Shown: piece by piece, positions 52,746-61,208 of the stretch
How positions within the stretch are numbered: position 1 is the stretch's first letter
How the letters are laid out: the number at the start of each line of letters is the position of its first letter
From: Pseudomonas viridiflava
Lineage (GTDB): Bacteria; Pseudomonadota; Gammaproteobacteria; Pseudomonadales; Pseudomonadaceae
Direction: 5' to 3'
DNA: 64,000 bases
NCBI RefSeq assembly: GCF_900589395.1
Contig: NZ_UUIS01000079.1
Location: forward strand, 19,305-83,304
Made by a program: the position numbers and the translations under genes
The notes under the pieces: generated by a model
Database searches by the model: none
Seen by the model: the letters and a program-made list of their open reading frames with translations, nothing else
What the model was told of the DNA's origin: nothing

Positions 52746-52886
52746 CAAGGCTTACTGGATTCCATTCGGTAAGGGCGCCGATGATGGCACAAGCCGACAC
52801 CACGGAAAGCCTTGGAGGCCCAAAATGAGGAATCGTTCGCAAATCTCCTGAATAGAATATCGGGCCAGCCCGTGACATCGGGTAGG

Positions 52887-54176
52887 TCACCCGGCCTGCG
52901 GCACCGGTTGTGCGGCGTGTTCTTCCAGGTGTTCACGCTCCAGCGTGGCCTGCACCAGTTCGTCGGTGACACGGATCTCGGCGCCCACCGGCGACATCTG
53001 CGTGGCCGCTTCGAACGGTGCGGTCGGGGTCGAGGCCGGGTGGACCTTGCGCCGCCAGATGAAGAACAACGCCATGGCGACGTTCAACACCACGAAGGAC
53101 CAGAAAAAGCCGCTGTCGCCGACCTGCTTCATGGTCGGCGAAATGATCAATGGACTGATGGCCGAGCCCACCGAGTTGATCAGCAGCATGCCCTGGATCA
53201 CCCGCACCAGCTCGCCGGCCGACACGGTGTCGGTCGCATGGCTGACCGCCACCGGGTACAGGGCAAAGACCCCGCCGCCGAGCAGGAACAGCAACACTGC
53301 CAACAGCAGCATCGACTCGGGCAGCATCAGGATCAGCACCGACAGCACCGCGCAGAACACGCTCAAGGCGATCAGCACCACCTGCCGGTCCTGACGGTCG
53401 GACCAGCGCCCTACCGGGTATTGCAGCAGCATCGCACCGAGAATCACGCACGCCATCAGGTAGCCGACCTGGGTGATGCTCATCCCGACCCGCTGCAGGT
53501 AGATCGGCAACAGGGCGTACATGCCGGCAATCGCGATCCCTGAGCCAAAAGTGCCCAGCACGCCGGTGGGCGTGATGCGCAACAGGTCCTGGGGCAGCAA
53601 GGGCTCGATGTCGCCGACCTCGGGCGCCACGCGCGGCAGGATCACCATCGGCAATACTGACAACGAGGCCAGCATGCCGGCAATCATGAACGGCGCGGTC
53701 TCGCCCCAGGCGTTGATCACACCCAGCTGCAACTGCCCGAGCATGCCGGCGCCGTACAGCGCAATCATGTAGATCGCCAGCAGCCGGCCGCGCATCTTCT
53801 GGTCGCCCGACAACAGCAACCAGCTTTCCACCACCAGGAAGATGCCGACAATGGCCAGGCCGTTGACCAGCCGAAAGAAGAACCATGCCCACGGGTCGAA
53901 GATCAGCCCCTGCAACAGGAACGTCACCGCCGTCAGCGAGGCAAAGCTGCTGTAGGCGCGGATATGGCCGATGCTTTTGATCAGCCGGTCACCAAACATC
54001 GCCCCCAGCGCCAGGCCGACGAAGTAGGACGACGACACCAGGCCGATCATCGTGTCCGACACCCCGGCCGAATCGAGCCGCAGGGACGTCAGGGAAGAAA
54101 TGAAACCGTTACCCAGACTGACAATGAACAGGCCGATCAACGGCCCCAGCACCAACGCCAACAATTTTCGCGACAC
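52887..54176 (-). CDS. MFS transporter (YcaD-like)
   Basis: About 429 residues from GTG 54176, with GAGGGT upstream. Twelve helices; SSSYFVGLALGAMFGDRLIKSIGHIRAYSSFA carries the helix 2-3 motif, FRLVNGLAIVGIFLVVESWLL and GRLLAIYMIALYGAGMLGQ are typical of the YcaD group. The C-terminal 50 residues are soluble and acidic. Substrate unknown. The longer frame to 54332 has no start with a ribosome site. Confidence 0.88.
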   Translation of the reverse strand: MSRKLLALVLGPLIGLFIVSLGNGFISSLTSLRLDSAGVSDTMIGLVSSSYFVGLALGAMFGDRLIKSIGHIRAYSSFASLTAVTFLLQGLIFDPWAWFFFRLVNGLAIVGIFLVVESWLLLSGDQKMRGRLLAIYMIALYGAGMLGQLQLGVINAWGETAPFMIAGMLASLSVLPMVILPRVAPEVGDIEPLLPQDLLRITPTGVLGTFGSGIAIAGMYALLPIYLQRVGMSITQVGYLMACVILGAMLLQYPVGRWSDRQDRQVVLIALSVFCAVLSVLILMLPESMLLLAVLLFLLGGGVFALYPVAVSHATDTVSAGELVRVIQGMLLINSVGSAISPLIISPTMKQVGDSGFFWSFVVLNVAMALFFIWRRKVHPASTPTAPFEAATQMSPVGAEIRVTDELVQATLEREHLEEHAAQPVPQAG

Positions 54177-54943
54177 GACACCCTCGGTTTTCAAGCAGCA
54201 CTGATCGATGCAATTGTTTGATGGGGGCAGTCGGATGGAGGTCTTTCTGTCGACGATCTGGCAATTTCGCACCCGCAAATCGGGCGCGGATTCTACGGCG
54301 CGCCAAGGCGAAAGGAAATCTGAAAACGACATGAAAAGCGGGCATTTTGTCGCAGGTAGATAAACGGTCGTGCTCAGGCACCCGATCCAGGGTTGTCATC
54401 CACCAGTGTGAGGGGGCTCTGCCCGCGAAAGCGCCAGCAAGGCCCATACACCTGCTGCGTCTGCCACACAGCCATCGCCAGCAAGCCGCCTCCCACAGTC
54501 CGGTGTCAGGCACGCAAGCTGGGGCGACATCAATCCGGTAGGAGGCTGCTCTGCAGGCGATGAGGCCAGCAAGCCCAACACACCTGCTGCGCCTGTTACA
54601 TAGCCATCGCCAGCAGAGCTGCCTCCCACAGTCCGGTGCCTGGCACGAGATCATGGGCAACATCAATCCTGTGGGAGGCTGCTCTGCAGGCGATGAGGCC
54701 AGCAAGCCCAACACACCTGCTGCGCCTGTCACACAGTCATCGCCAGCAGAGCTGCCTCCCACAGTCCGGTGCCAGGCACGAGATCATGGGCAACATCAAT
54801 CCTGTGGGAGGCTGCTCTGCAGGCGATGAGGCCAGCAAGGCAAACACACCGGCTGCGCCTGTCACACAGCTATCGCCGGCAGAGCTGTCTCCCACAATGT
54901 GTCAGGCATGAGATCCAGGTTTGTCATCATTCTGGATAACGCC
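54177..54943. other. Intergenic region carrying repeat array B
   Basis: 767 bp. 54177-54400 should contain the MFS promoter; no gene is seen. The remainder is the 133-bp array described separately and a short tail. Confidence 0.5.
54426..54912. repeat. Tandem array of 133-bp REP-pair units (array B)
   Basis: The marker GAGGCCAGCAAG recurs at 54562, 54695 and 54828, a 133-bp period, with a degenerate first unit from about 54426 and a truncated last one to about 54912. The unit is the reverse complement of array A: CCAGCAGAGCTGCCTCCCAC, CATCAATCCTGTGGGAGGCT and GCTCTGCAGGCGATGAGGCC. The two arrays therefore belong to one family in opposite orientation. Confidence 0.9.
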
Positions 54944-56617
54944 TCAGGAGCACGGCGATCCCTTCCCCGCCTTCAACAGCACACTCAATTGCTGCGGGGG
55001 CTGGTGCACCAGTCCGGTCGGTGACTCGCACACGCGCTGGATGAAGTTGTCGCTGAACAGCAGCTTGCCGTGCACGAAGTGCTCGCCCGGCCTGAGGTTG
55101 GGGTTGTCGATGTGCGTGCCCAGGCGGCCGGCCAGCCAGGTGCCGGCTTCGTTGTGGCTGATCCAGCGTTCCTCGGCCAGTGATTGCAGTGCATCTGCCG
55201 GGGCGTCGCCGGCGACGACGATGACCGGCACGTCGCTGACCTCGGGCACCAGGTCGTTGTGGCCCCAGGCGCCGTTCTCGCCCAGGCGCTGGCCATGGTC
55301 GCCGGTGATGATCAGGTAGCGCTCACCTTCGAGCCGGTCGAAGTCCTTGAGCACCTCGCCCAGCAGACTGTCCAGGTAATGCACCGAATTGTCGTAGGCG
55401 TTGGCCTGGCCATGCGGGCCGCTGTCGGGCCAGGGTCGCGCAGTGGCTTCGTGGCGGTAGTTCTGGGCATAGGGCAAGTGCGCGGTGCGCAGGTTGAGCA
55501 CCACGAAATTGCGTTCGGCCCAGCGTTGCTGGTCAAGAATGTCGAGCAGCGCCCGGTCCTGCTTTTGCACAAAGCGCAGCGGGTGATCTTCACGGGTGAT
55601 CGACACATCCAGGTAGCGGCTGCCCAGGTGCGCCAGCAGTTTCGATTCCTGCGACGAGATCCAGTGGGTGCGAAACCCGGCCTGCTGCGCAAAGCGAAAC
55701 AGGTTGATCTGGCCATGGCGCAGCAAGGCGTCCTGGCCAGGTTCCCGGATCGGGTTGAGCAGGTACGGCAGGCTCACGTCGGTGGCCACCCCCGCCGACA
55801 CACCGGGCCGCACCAGCGCATGGGGGTTGTCGCGCAGATAGGCTTGCAGTCGGGGCGTGGTGTCGCGCTCATAGCCGAACACTCCCAGCCGGTCGCTGCG
55901 CAGCGAGTCGGCCACCACCAGCCACACATGCCGCGCCGTACTGGGCACTGCGGTCAGGGCGTACGGTGCATAGGCGGTCGGCGGCAATACCGGCTCAGTG
56001 CGCCAGGCCAGGCGCACTGCCCAGGCCGAAAACGCATTGAGGCTGTTGTGCAGGCCGCTACGGCTGGCACTGGCAACAAAGGCATCGAGGTTGCGGTAGG
56101 TGGCGCGATGCGGCTTGGAAAGCAGCACCACCGCAATCAGCAGCAAGGCCCAGCGACTGGCCGGCAGCGGCACACGACCCGGCAGGCGCAGGTGCAGCCA
56201 CAACAGCACGCCATAGGGCAGCAGCACGCAGATCAGCGCCGGCCAGTGCCGGGCAAGGCTGTGCCAGGCGGTCTGGCGAACCTCGGCGCCATCGGCCAGC
56301 ATCGACTGGATGTCGATGGCATTGAGCGGCTCGCCGAAGAAACTGATGTTGGCCAGCTGCAGGGTCTGCATACCAGCAAACATCACCAGGATCGCCGCCA
56401 CCAGCCAGCGCAGGTTGCACAGCCACAACGCCAGGCTGAACAGCCACAAGGCCGCCACGTAGGACAGTTCGAGTTCGGCGCGGTTATTGGGGGTGTATTG
56501 CTGCTGGAGAAAATCGTCGAGCAACAACAGGGCGCAACTCAGGGTCGCCAGTGCCAGCAGCGTCAGCCACGGCCGGGCGCCACTGTGCGCAGGGGCGCGC
56601 AACAGGGTCAGCAGCAT
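54944..56617 (-). CDS. Phosphoethanolamine-transferase-like sulfatase-fold protein
   Basis: About 557 residues from ATG 56617. Five membrane helices (1-185) are followed by a periplasmic alkaline-phosphatase-superfamily domain: VWLVVADSLRSDRLGVFGYERDT, the likely nucleophile threonine in SAGVATDVSLPYLLN, and the metal site ITGDHGQRLGENGAWGHND. This is the EptA/CptA/OpgE layout, enzymes that add phosphoethanolamine to lipid A, core or glucans. It lies next to PepSY, cytochrome b561 and a PmrAB-like two-component system, supporting a role in envelope modification. The acceptor is unknown. Confidence 0.8.
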   Translation of the reverse strand: MLLTLLRAPAHSGARPWLTLLALATLSCALLLLDDFLQQQYTPNNRAELELSYVAALWLFSLALWLCNLRWLVAAILVMFAGMQTLQLANISFFGEPLNAIDIQSMLADGAEVRQTAWHSLARHWPALICVLLPYGVLLWLHLRLPGRVPLPASRWALLLIAVVLLSKPHRATYRNLDAFVASASRSGLHNSLNAFSAWAVRLAWRTEPVLPPTAYAPYALTAVPSTARHVWLVVADSLRSDRLGVFGYERDTTPRLQAYLRDNPHALVRPGVSAGVATDVSLPYLLNPIREPGQDALLRHGQINLFRFAQQAGFRTHWISSQESKLLAHLGSRYLDVSITREDHPLRFVQKQDRALLDILDQQRWAERNFVVLNLRTAHLPYAQNYRHEATARPWPDSGPHGQANAYDNSVHYLDSLLGEVLKDFDRLEGERYLIITGDHGQRLGENGAWGHNDLVPEVSDVPVIVVAGDAPADALQSLAEERWISHNEAGTWLAGRLGTHIDNPNLRPGEHFVHGKLLFSDNFIQRVCESPTGLVHQPPQQLSVLLKAGKGSPCS

Positions 56618-56635
56618 GAGCAAATCCAGAGGGGA

Positions 56636-57205
56636 TCAATGATCGCCAGAAACAGGGTCGTCAGAGAGGTGATTGTCAGGGCGCAGGCGACGACGCCCGG
56701 TCAGCATCGACAGCGGCAGGTTCTCGCGCAGGCGCAGGCTTTCCAGCAGCGCGGCACTCACGTGCACGGCCACCAGCGCCGCCAGGCTGTTGGCGATCCA
56801 GCGGTGCAGGTCCTGCGGCCAGTCGGCGCCCCACAGGGCATCGACTTCCTGCATCAGAAAACCGGTCAGCGCCAGCGCGCCCAGGGCGGTCATCATCAGC
56901 ACCATCACCAGCGCGCCCAGCGGCGAATGCCCCAGGCGGTGGCTGTCACGACCACGGCGCAAGGCGCCCAGGTGCGTGCGCAAGCGTGTGGGTGTGGGCC
57001 AGAAATCGGCCCAGCGTGCACTCTGCGGGCCGACAAAGCCCCACACCACGCGCACCACCAGCCAGCCGGCAACGTAATAGCCCAGCCAGGTGTGCCAGTC
57101 GTCACCGGCCTCGTTGAAGAAATAGTTGGCGACGAATACCAGGGCCACTGACCCATGAAACAGGCGCACCAGCGGGTCCCACAGGCGGATCGTCGCCGCG
57201 CTCAT
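56636..57205 (-). CDS. Cytochrome b561-like membrane protein
   Basis: About 189 residues from ATG 57205, sharing one base with the PepSY stop (TGATG). WDPLVRLFHGSVALVFVANYF opens a four-helix bundle; histidines in helix 1 (FHG), WHTWLGYYVAGWLVVRVVWGFVG, and DLHRWIANSLAALVAVHVSAAL are heme b ligands as in Ni/Fe-hydrogenase-type cytochrome b (cytb_561). It could move electrons across the inner membrane. Confidence 0.88.
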   Translation of the reverse strand: MSAATIRLWDPLVRLFHGSVALVFVANYFFNEAGDDWHTWLGYYVAGWLVVRVVWGFVGPQSARWADFWPTPTRLRTHLGALRRGRDSHRLGHSPLGALVMVLMMTALGALALTGFLMQEVDALWGADWPQDLHRWIANSLAALVAVHVSAALLESLRLRENLPLSMLTGRRRLRPDNHLSDDPVSGDH

Positions 57206-57483
57206 CAGCTCTTGATCTCGGTCTTCACGGCTTTGCCGCTGACCGGGTCGTGGTAGATCTCGACCTTGCGCTTGTCCTTGTCGAAGCCGTAGATCTCGTA
57301 GCAGTTGCCGTCGGTGACCTTGAATTTGCTGATCTGGTAGCCGGCCTCGCGCAGCTTGGCCTGGAAGGCCTCGGGGTCTTGCCAGGTGGCGCGGTCGGCG
57401 GTGGTGCATTGCGGGCCGGCATAGGCGCCGGCGCTGGCGAGCAGCAGGGTCGGGATCAGGGCGAAGCGCAGCAGGCGGGTCAT
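57205..57483 (-). CDS. PepSY domain protein
   Basis: 92 residues with signal peptide MTRLLRFALIPTLLLASAGA, cut near YAG. The PepSY part is FQAKLREAGYQISKFKVTDG, CYEIYGFDKDKRKVEIYHDP, ending AVKTEIKS. Small periplasmic PepSY proteins are often encoded with cytochrome b561 and divergent two-component systems. First gene of a three-gene run. Confidence 0.88.
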   Translation of the reverse strand: MTRLLRFALIPTLLLASAGAYAGPQCTTADRATWQDPEAFQAKLREAGYQISKFKVTDGNCYEIYGFDKDKRKVEIYHDPVSGKAVKTEIKS

Positions 57484-57528
57484 GGGACGGGTCTCCGTTT
57501 GTTGGAAGCCCTAAGGTGCGGCGCCAAG

Positions 57529-57545
57529 CTTAATGAAGTCTTAAT
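57529..57545 (+). promoter_or_regulatory. PmrA-type box CTTAAT-N5-CTTAAT
   Basis: A perfect direct repeat with 11-bp period, fitting the known PmrA consensus YTTAAK-N5-YTTAAK. It lies between the divergent PepSY and response-regulator genes; TGTAACAT at 57556-57563 could be the -10 box of the regulator promoter. Confidence 0.75.
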
Positions 57546-57627
57546 GAGTAACGCCCTGTAACATTTGCTTACTGGCAGGTGAGCGCCGAATCGCCATGAT
57601 TGCGGCCTGCAGACAGAGGGCACACGC

Positions 57628-58293
57628 ATGCGCGTATTGCTGGTGGAAGATGATCGTGCGCTGGCCCAGGGCATCCGGGTTGCTCTGCGCGGCGAGGGCT
57701 ATGTGCTGGACTGGGTCGCCGATGGCCTGGAGGCCGAGCACGCCTTGCGCTGCGAAACCTTCGACCTGGTGCTGCTCGACCTCGGCCTGCCCCGGCGTGA
57801 TGGCATCAGCCTGTTGCGCGGCATGCGTAGCCAGGCCGAAGGCAACGTGCCGGTGCTGATCCTCACTGCCCGCGATGCCGTGGCCGACCGCATTGCGGGC
57901 CTGGACGCCGGCGCCGACGATTACCTGGTCAAGCCGGTGGACCTCGATGAACTCAAGGCGCGTATCCGCGCCCTGCTGCGCCGCAGCCAGGGACGGGCCC
58001 AGCCGCGCCTGGAACACGGCGGGGTCAGCCTGGACCCGGCCACCCAGGAGGTGTTCTACCAGGGCGCCTGCGTGGCCATGACGCCAATGGAATATCAGCT
58101 GCTGCACCAGTTGCTGGCGCGCCCTGGCGTGGTGGTCACCCGCGAGCGGCTGAGCAACACCCTGTATGGCTGGCAAGAAAGCGGCCCCGGCAACACCCTG
58201 GAAGTGCTGATCCATAACCTGCGCAAGAAACTCGATGCCGGGCTGATCCGCACCGTGCGTGGTGTGGGTTATCTGGTGGAGCGCAGCGTGTGA
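57628..58293 (+). CDS. OmpR-family response regulator (PmrA/QseB-like)
   Basis: 221 residues. Receiver 1-120 with acidic pair EDD (7-9), phosphoacceptor Asp51 in VLLDLGLPRRDG, Thr in LILTARD and Lys in YLVKPVD. A winged helix follows (ALCVAMTPMEYQLLHQLL-like, VVVTRERLSNTLYG, NTLEVLIHNLRKKLD). The nearby box suggests autoregulation. Its stop overlaps the kinase GTG start. Confidence 0.94.
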   Translation: MRVLLVEDDRALAQGIRVALRGEGYVLDWVADGLEAEHALRCETFDLVLLDLGLPRRDGISLLRGMRSQAEGNVPVLILTARDAVADRIAGLDAGADDYLVKPVDLDELKARIRALLRRSQGRAQPRLEHGGVSLDPATQEVFYQGACVAMTPMEYQLLHQLLARPGVVVTRERLSNTLYGWQESGPGNTLEVLIHNLRKKLDAGLIRTVRGVGYLVERSV

Positions 58294-59648
58294 TTTCCAT
58301 CCGTACGCGCATCCTGGCGCCGACCCTGGTGCTGATGATCATCGGCAGCCTGGCCCTGGTACTGCTGGCCCTGCGCGACAGCCACCGGGAAATCGAAAAC
58401 GTCTACGACGCGCAACTGGTGCAAGCGGCGCGGCTGATGCAGGGCGTGCTGCAACAAGCCCCCGCACAACGTGACTGGAGCGCCCTGGAGGCGGAGCTGG
58501 ATAACGCGCTCAACCGGTCCGCGCAGGGCATTCTTTCGCACCCGTATGAAATGAACGTGGCTTTCCAGATCTGGTCGGCCGACGGCCGCCTGCTGCTGCG
58601 CTCCCGGCACGCCCCGGCCCTGGCCGAACCGCCCGCGCCCGGCCTGCACGACCTGATGTACCAAGGCCAGGACTGGTGCGGGGTGTTGCTCGAAGACCCG
58701 ACACTGGGCATCCGCATCTGGGCCGGTGAGCGCGACGACCTGCGCCAGGACCTGATCCAGAAAATCGTCCACCACACCCTGCTGCCCAGCCTGATCGGCC
58801 TGCCGCTGCTGACGTTGCTGATCTGGGCCGTGCTCGGCTGGGGCCTGCGCCCGTTGCAGCGCTTGGCCCGGCAACTGCGCAATCGCCCGCACGACAGCCT
58901 GGAGCCACTGCCGGATCAACCGCAGCCACCAGAGCTGGAACCGATGCGCGCGGCACTGGACCACCTGCTGGGCCAGTTGCGCACGTTGCTGGAGCGCGAA
59001 CGGCGCTTTATCGCCGACGCCGCGCATGAACTGCGCACGCCCCTGGCGATTCTCGACATCCACGTGCGCAATGCCCTGGCCACCCAGGACCCGCGCGAGC
59101 GCGCCGAAGCGCTGGGCTTTCTGCAACAGGGCGTGGGCCGCATGACCCGCATCGCCAGCCAGTTGCTGACCATGGCGCGCCTGGAACCGGCCGTCCAGCC
59201 CAGCCAGCACCTGAACCTGACCGCCCTGATGCGTGAAGAACTGGCCGAGCTGACGCCATTGGCGTTGCGCAAGAACGTCGAGCTGGTGCTGGACAGCGAA
59301 GATGATTGCCTGCTGCACAGCGAACCGGCCGCGCTGACCATCATGGCGCAGAACCTGATCAGCAACGCCCTGGCCTTCGCCCCGGCCGGCAGCGAGGTGC
59401 GCCTGCACCTGAGCCGCCACCCTGACCGGCACCTGCGCCTGCGGGTACTGGACCAGGGCCCGGGCGTAAGCGAAGCGGCCCTCGCCCGCCTGTGCGACCG
59501 TTTCTACAGCGCCGGCAACCCCGACGGCGCCGGCCTGGGCCTGGCCATCGTCGACATGGTCTGCCGCCGGCTGGGGCTGACCCTGACCTTTTCCAACCGT
59601 GCCCAGGGCGGGTTGTGCGTGGAGGTGACGATTCCGGTGGCGGGCTGA
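58290..59648 (+). CDS. Sensor histidine kinase (PmrB/QseC/TctE-like)
   Basis: 452 residues, GTG start coupled to the regulator (GTGA). TM1 7-28, a periplasmic domain of about 130 residues, TM2 near 160-180, HAMP, then the H box ADAAHELRTPLA with His246, N box NLISNALAFAP, G1 LDQGPGV and G2 GAGLGLAIVDM. It should phosphorylate the preceding regulator. The signal (iron, pH, peptides or polyamines in relatives) is unknown. Confidence 0.93.
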   Translation: MISIRTRILAPTLVLMIIGSLALVLLALRDSHREIENVYDAQLVQAARLMQGVLQQAPAQRDWSALEAELDNALNRSAQGILSHPYEMNVAFQIWSADGRLLLRSRHAPALAEPPAPGLHDLMYQGQDWCGVLLEDPTLGIRIWAGERDDLRQDLIQKIVHHTLLPSLIGLPLLTLLIWAVLGWGLRPLQRLARQLRNRPHDSLEPLPDQPQPPELEPMRAALDHLLGQLRTLLERERRFIADAAHELRTPLAILDIHVRNALATQDPRERAEALGFLQQGVGRMTRIASQLLTMARLEPAVQPSQHLNLTALMREELAELTPLALRKNVELVLDSEDDCLLHSEPAALTIMAQNLISNALAFAPAGSEVRLHLSRHPDRHLRLRVLDQGPGVSEAALARLCDRFYSAGNPDGAGLGLAIVDMVCRRLGLTLTFSNRAQGGLCVEVTIPVAG

Positions 59649-59674
59649 AGGCAGAGGGTGCGGCGCGAAACCGC

Positions 59675-60877
59675 TCAGCCGAATGTCTGGATAAACGGCC
59701 CGGCACATGCTCGTATCGCGGCCGTGACATGCGGTGCCTGCTCGCAGCGCTCGGGAAAGCGCTCCAATACGCGCTCAAGCGCTTGCAGCAACCCGCGAAT
59801 CACCTCGGCGGGCCGCTCTACCTCGCAACTCAGCGCAAAATCCAGAAGCCCTTGGCGCGAGGCAAACAGTGACTTGTTACCCACCAGATCCAGTGCCAAT
59901 ACATCGTTGGGTATATAGGCCGTGGTGTTGACGATGTCGTAGGCAGGGGCCAACCGTGCGGTGCGCCGGGTGGGGTCGCTGTACAGCAAGCCAAAGTTCT
60001 TCAAATGCGCATCGCCGTTGCCCAGTATGCAACTCAGGGCAACCATGGCGAACAATTGCTCCAGTGCCCCCTGAACATGCTCGGTGGCGCAGTACAGGCG
60101 AATCGCCCTGGCGATGGCCGTATAGCTCTTGCTGTACTTCTGTGCGGTCGAAAGGCCCATGAGCACGGCCATGTCTTCAAAGCCGACAGGGTCAAGCTGT
60201 TCATCACGGTCGAAGCGACGCATGACAAACAGTTCGGCATTGTCAGACAGGTAGAAGGGCGGTACGACAATACCCGCTTCCTGCGCAATCGACATGCAGA
60301 GAAACTCATTGATCGCCAGCCCCGGGTATTCGCCCCGGCCACTCTTGATGATCAGCTCAGGCGTTTTCGAGGTGAACCTTTGCGCGCCCTCTTCAACCTG
60401 TTCGGGCACCACGACCTTGGGCTGAACGCCTGAAATGCCAGCGCGCAGAATGTACCGATCCACCAGATCGACAAAAATGTCTTGCGCCCCATCCCAGGTC
60501 AGAATTTCATTCAGCCGTTCACCCTTGAACACCTGACGCTTCAAGAGCGCATCGACCTCTGGCGAGCTTGCAAATACCCGGCCTATTGGCGAGCTGCTTC
60601 CCGACAATGCCAGCAGCAGCATAGGATCGACATTGACCGTTTTGGCCAAGCGATTGCGCAGTTGCTCCAGTACGTAACCTTCAGGCAGGTTCATCTGGAA
60701 AATGGGCAGGAGCTCGCGATGGCGATATTCGTCAGCGCGCACCGGCATCAACAGGCTGATTGCAGCCTGTGCATGAGCCTCATCGCCATAGCGGAATACA
60801 TAATGTCCATCACGGCCGGCGAAGACCTTGCCACTGTGGCCCTGAGGCGTGGCCACTTTCAGGGTCGTGGTATTCAA
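59675..60877 (-). CDS. hipA: Type II toxin HipA, serine/threonine kinase
   Basis: 400 residues. The N-terminal Couple_hipA domain (AQAAISLLMPVRADEYRHRELLPIFQMNLPEGYVLE-like), the glycine-rich SGVQPKVVV loop, the catalytic loop ALSCILGNGDAHLKNFGLLY and the metal-binding APAYDIVNT are all visible. HipA phosphorylates glutamyl-tRNA synthetase in E. coli and causes growth arrest. Overlaps the antitoxin gene by 4 bp. Convergent with the histidine kinase. Confidence 0.93.
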   Translation of the reverse strand: MNTTTLKVATPQGHSGKVFAGRDGHYVFRYGDEAHAQAAISLLMPVRADEYRHRELLPIFQMNLPEGYVLEQLRNRLAKTVNVDPMLLLALSGSSSPIGRVFASSPEVDALLKRQVFKGERLNEILTWDGAQDIFVDLVDRYILRAGISGVQPKVVVPEQVEEGAQRFTSKTPELIIKSGRGEYPGLAINEFLCMSIAQEAGIVVPPFYLSDNAELFVMRRFDRDEQLDPVGFEDMAVLMGLSTAQKYSKSYTAIARAIRLYCATEHVQGALEQLFAMVALSCILGNGDAHLKNFGLLYSDPTRRTARLAPAYDIVNTTAYIPNDVLALDLVGNKSLFASRQGLLDFALSCEVERPAEVIRGLLQALERVLERFPERCEQAPHVTAAIRACAGPFIQTFG

Positions 60878-61134
60878 TCAAACAACCCCTGCACGTCTTC
60901 CAGCGTTGGATACCGCGCCGGCACGACATTCAATTCGCACTCCAGCGCTGCCAATGCGCGGGCATACGCCGCCAGGCTGACCGTCAGGCTGCCTTGTTCG
61001 ATGGCGATGATCTTCTGCCGGGGCAGGCGCGACAGCGCGGCAAGGCTGGCCTGGGTATGGCCGCGATTCAGGCGCTTTTCGCGTACTTGCCGGCCGAGGC
61101 GGGTTGCAATAAGTTCAGGGTCCATGTCGTGCAT
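60874..61134 (-). CDS. hipB: HipB-like XRE antitoxin
   Basis: About 86 residues from ATG 61134 (83 from ATG 61125; a TTG at 61170 is less likely). HTH: IATRLGRQVREKRLNRGHTQASLAALS, RLPRQKIIAIEQGS, then LAAYARALAALECEL. It binds HipA and the operon promoter. Its stop overlaps the hipA start. Short palindromes upstream are operator candidates. Confidence 0.88.
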   Translation of the reverse strand: MHDMDPELIATRLGRQVREKRLNRGHTQASLAALSRLPRQKIIAIEQGSLTVSLAAYARALAALECELNVVPARYPTLEDVQGLFD

Positions 61135-61159
61135 ACGTGACAAGTCGAGTGAGATGTAA

Positions 61160-61208
61160 CGTATACGCAACGTCTCGAGAAATCAAAACAATCTGCCATA
61201 CGGTATGC
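61160..61208. promoter_or_regulatory. Candidate HipB operator palindromes
   Basis: CGTATACG (61160-61167) is a perfect palindrome within the looser GTAACGTATACGCAAC, and CATACGGTATG (61198-61208) repeats the half-site GTAT/ATAC. Both lie just before hipB. Confidence 0.45.

Noticed and set aside
55184..57151. Plus-strand frame of 655 codons opposite the sulfatase-fold and cytochrome genes
   Set aside because: Low-complexity Gln/His/Arg composition typical of an antisense frame; the opposite strand has recognisable enzymes.
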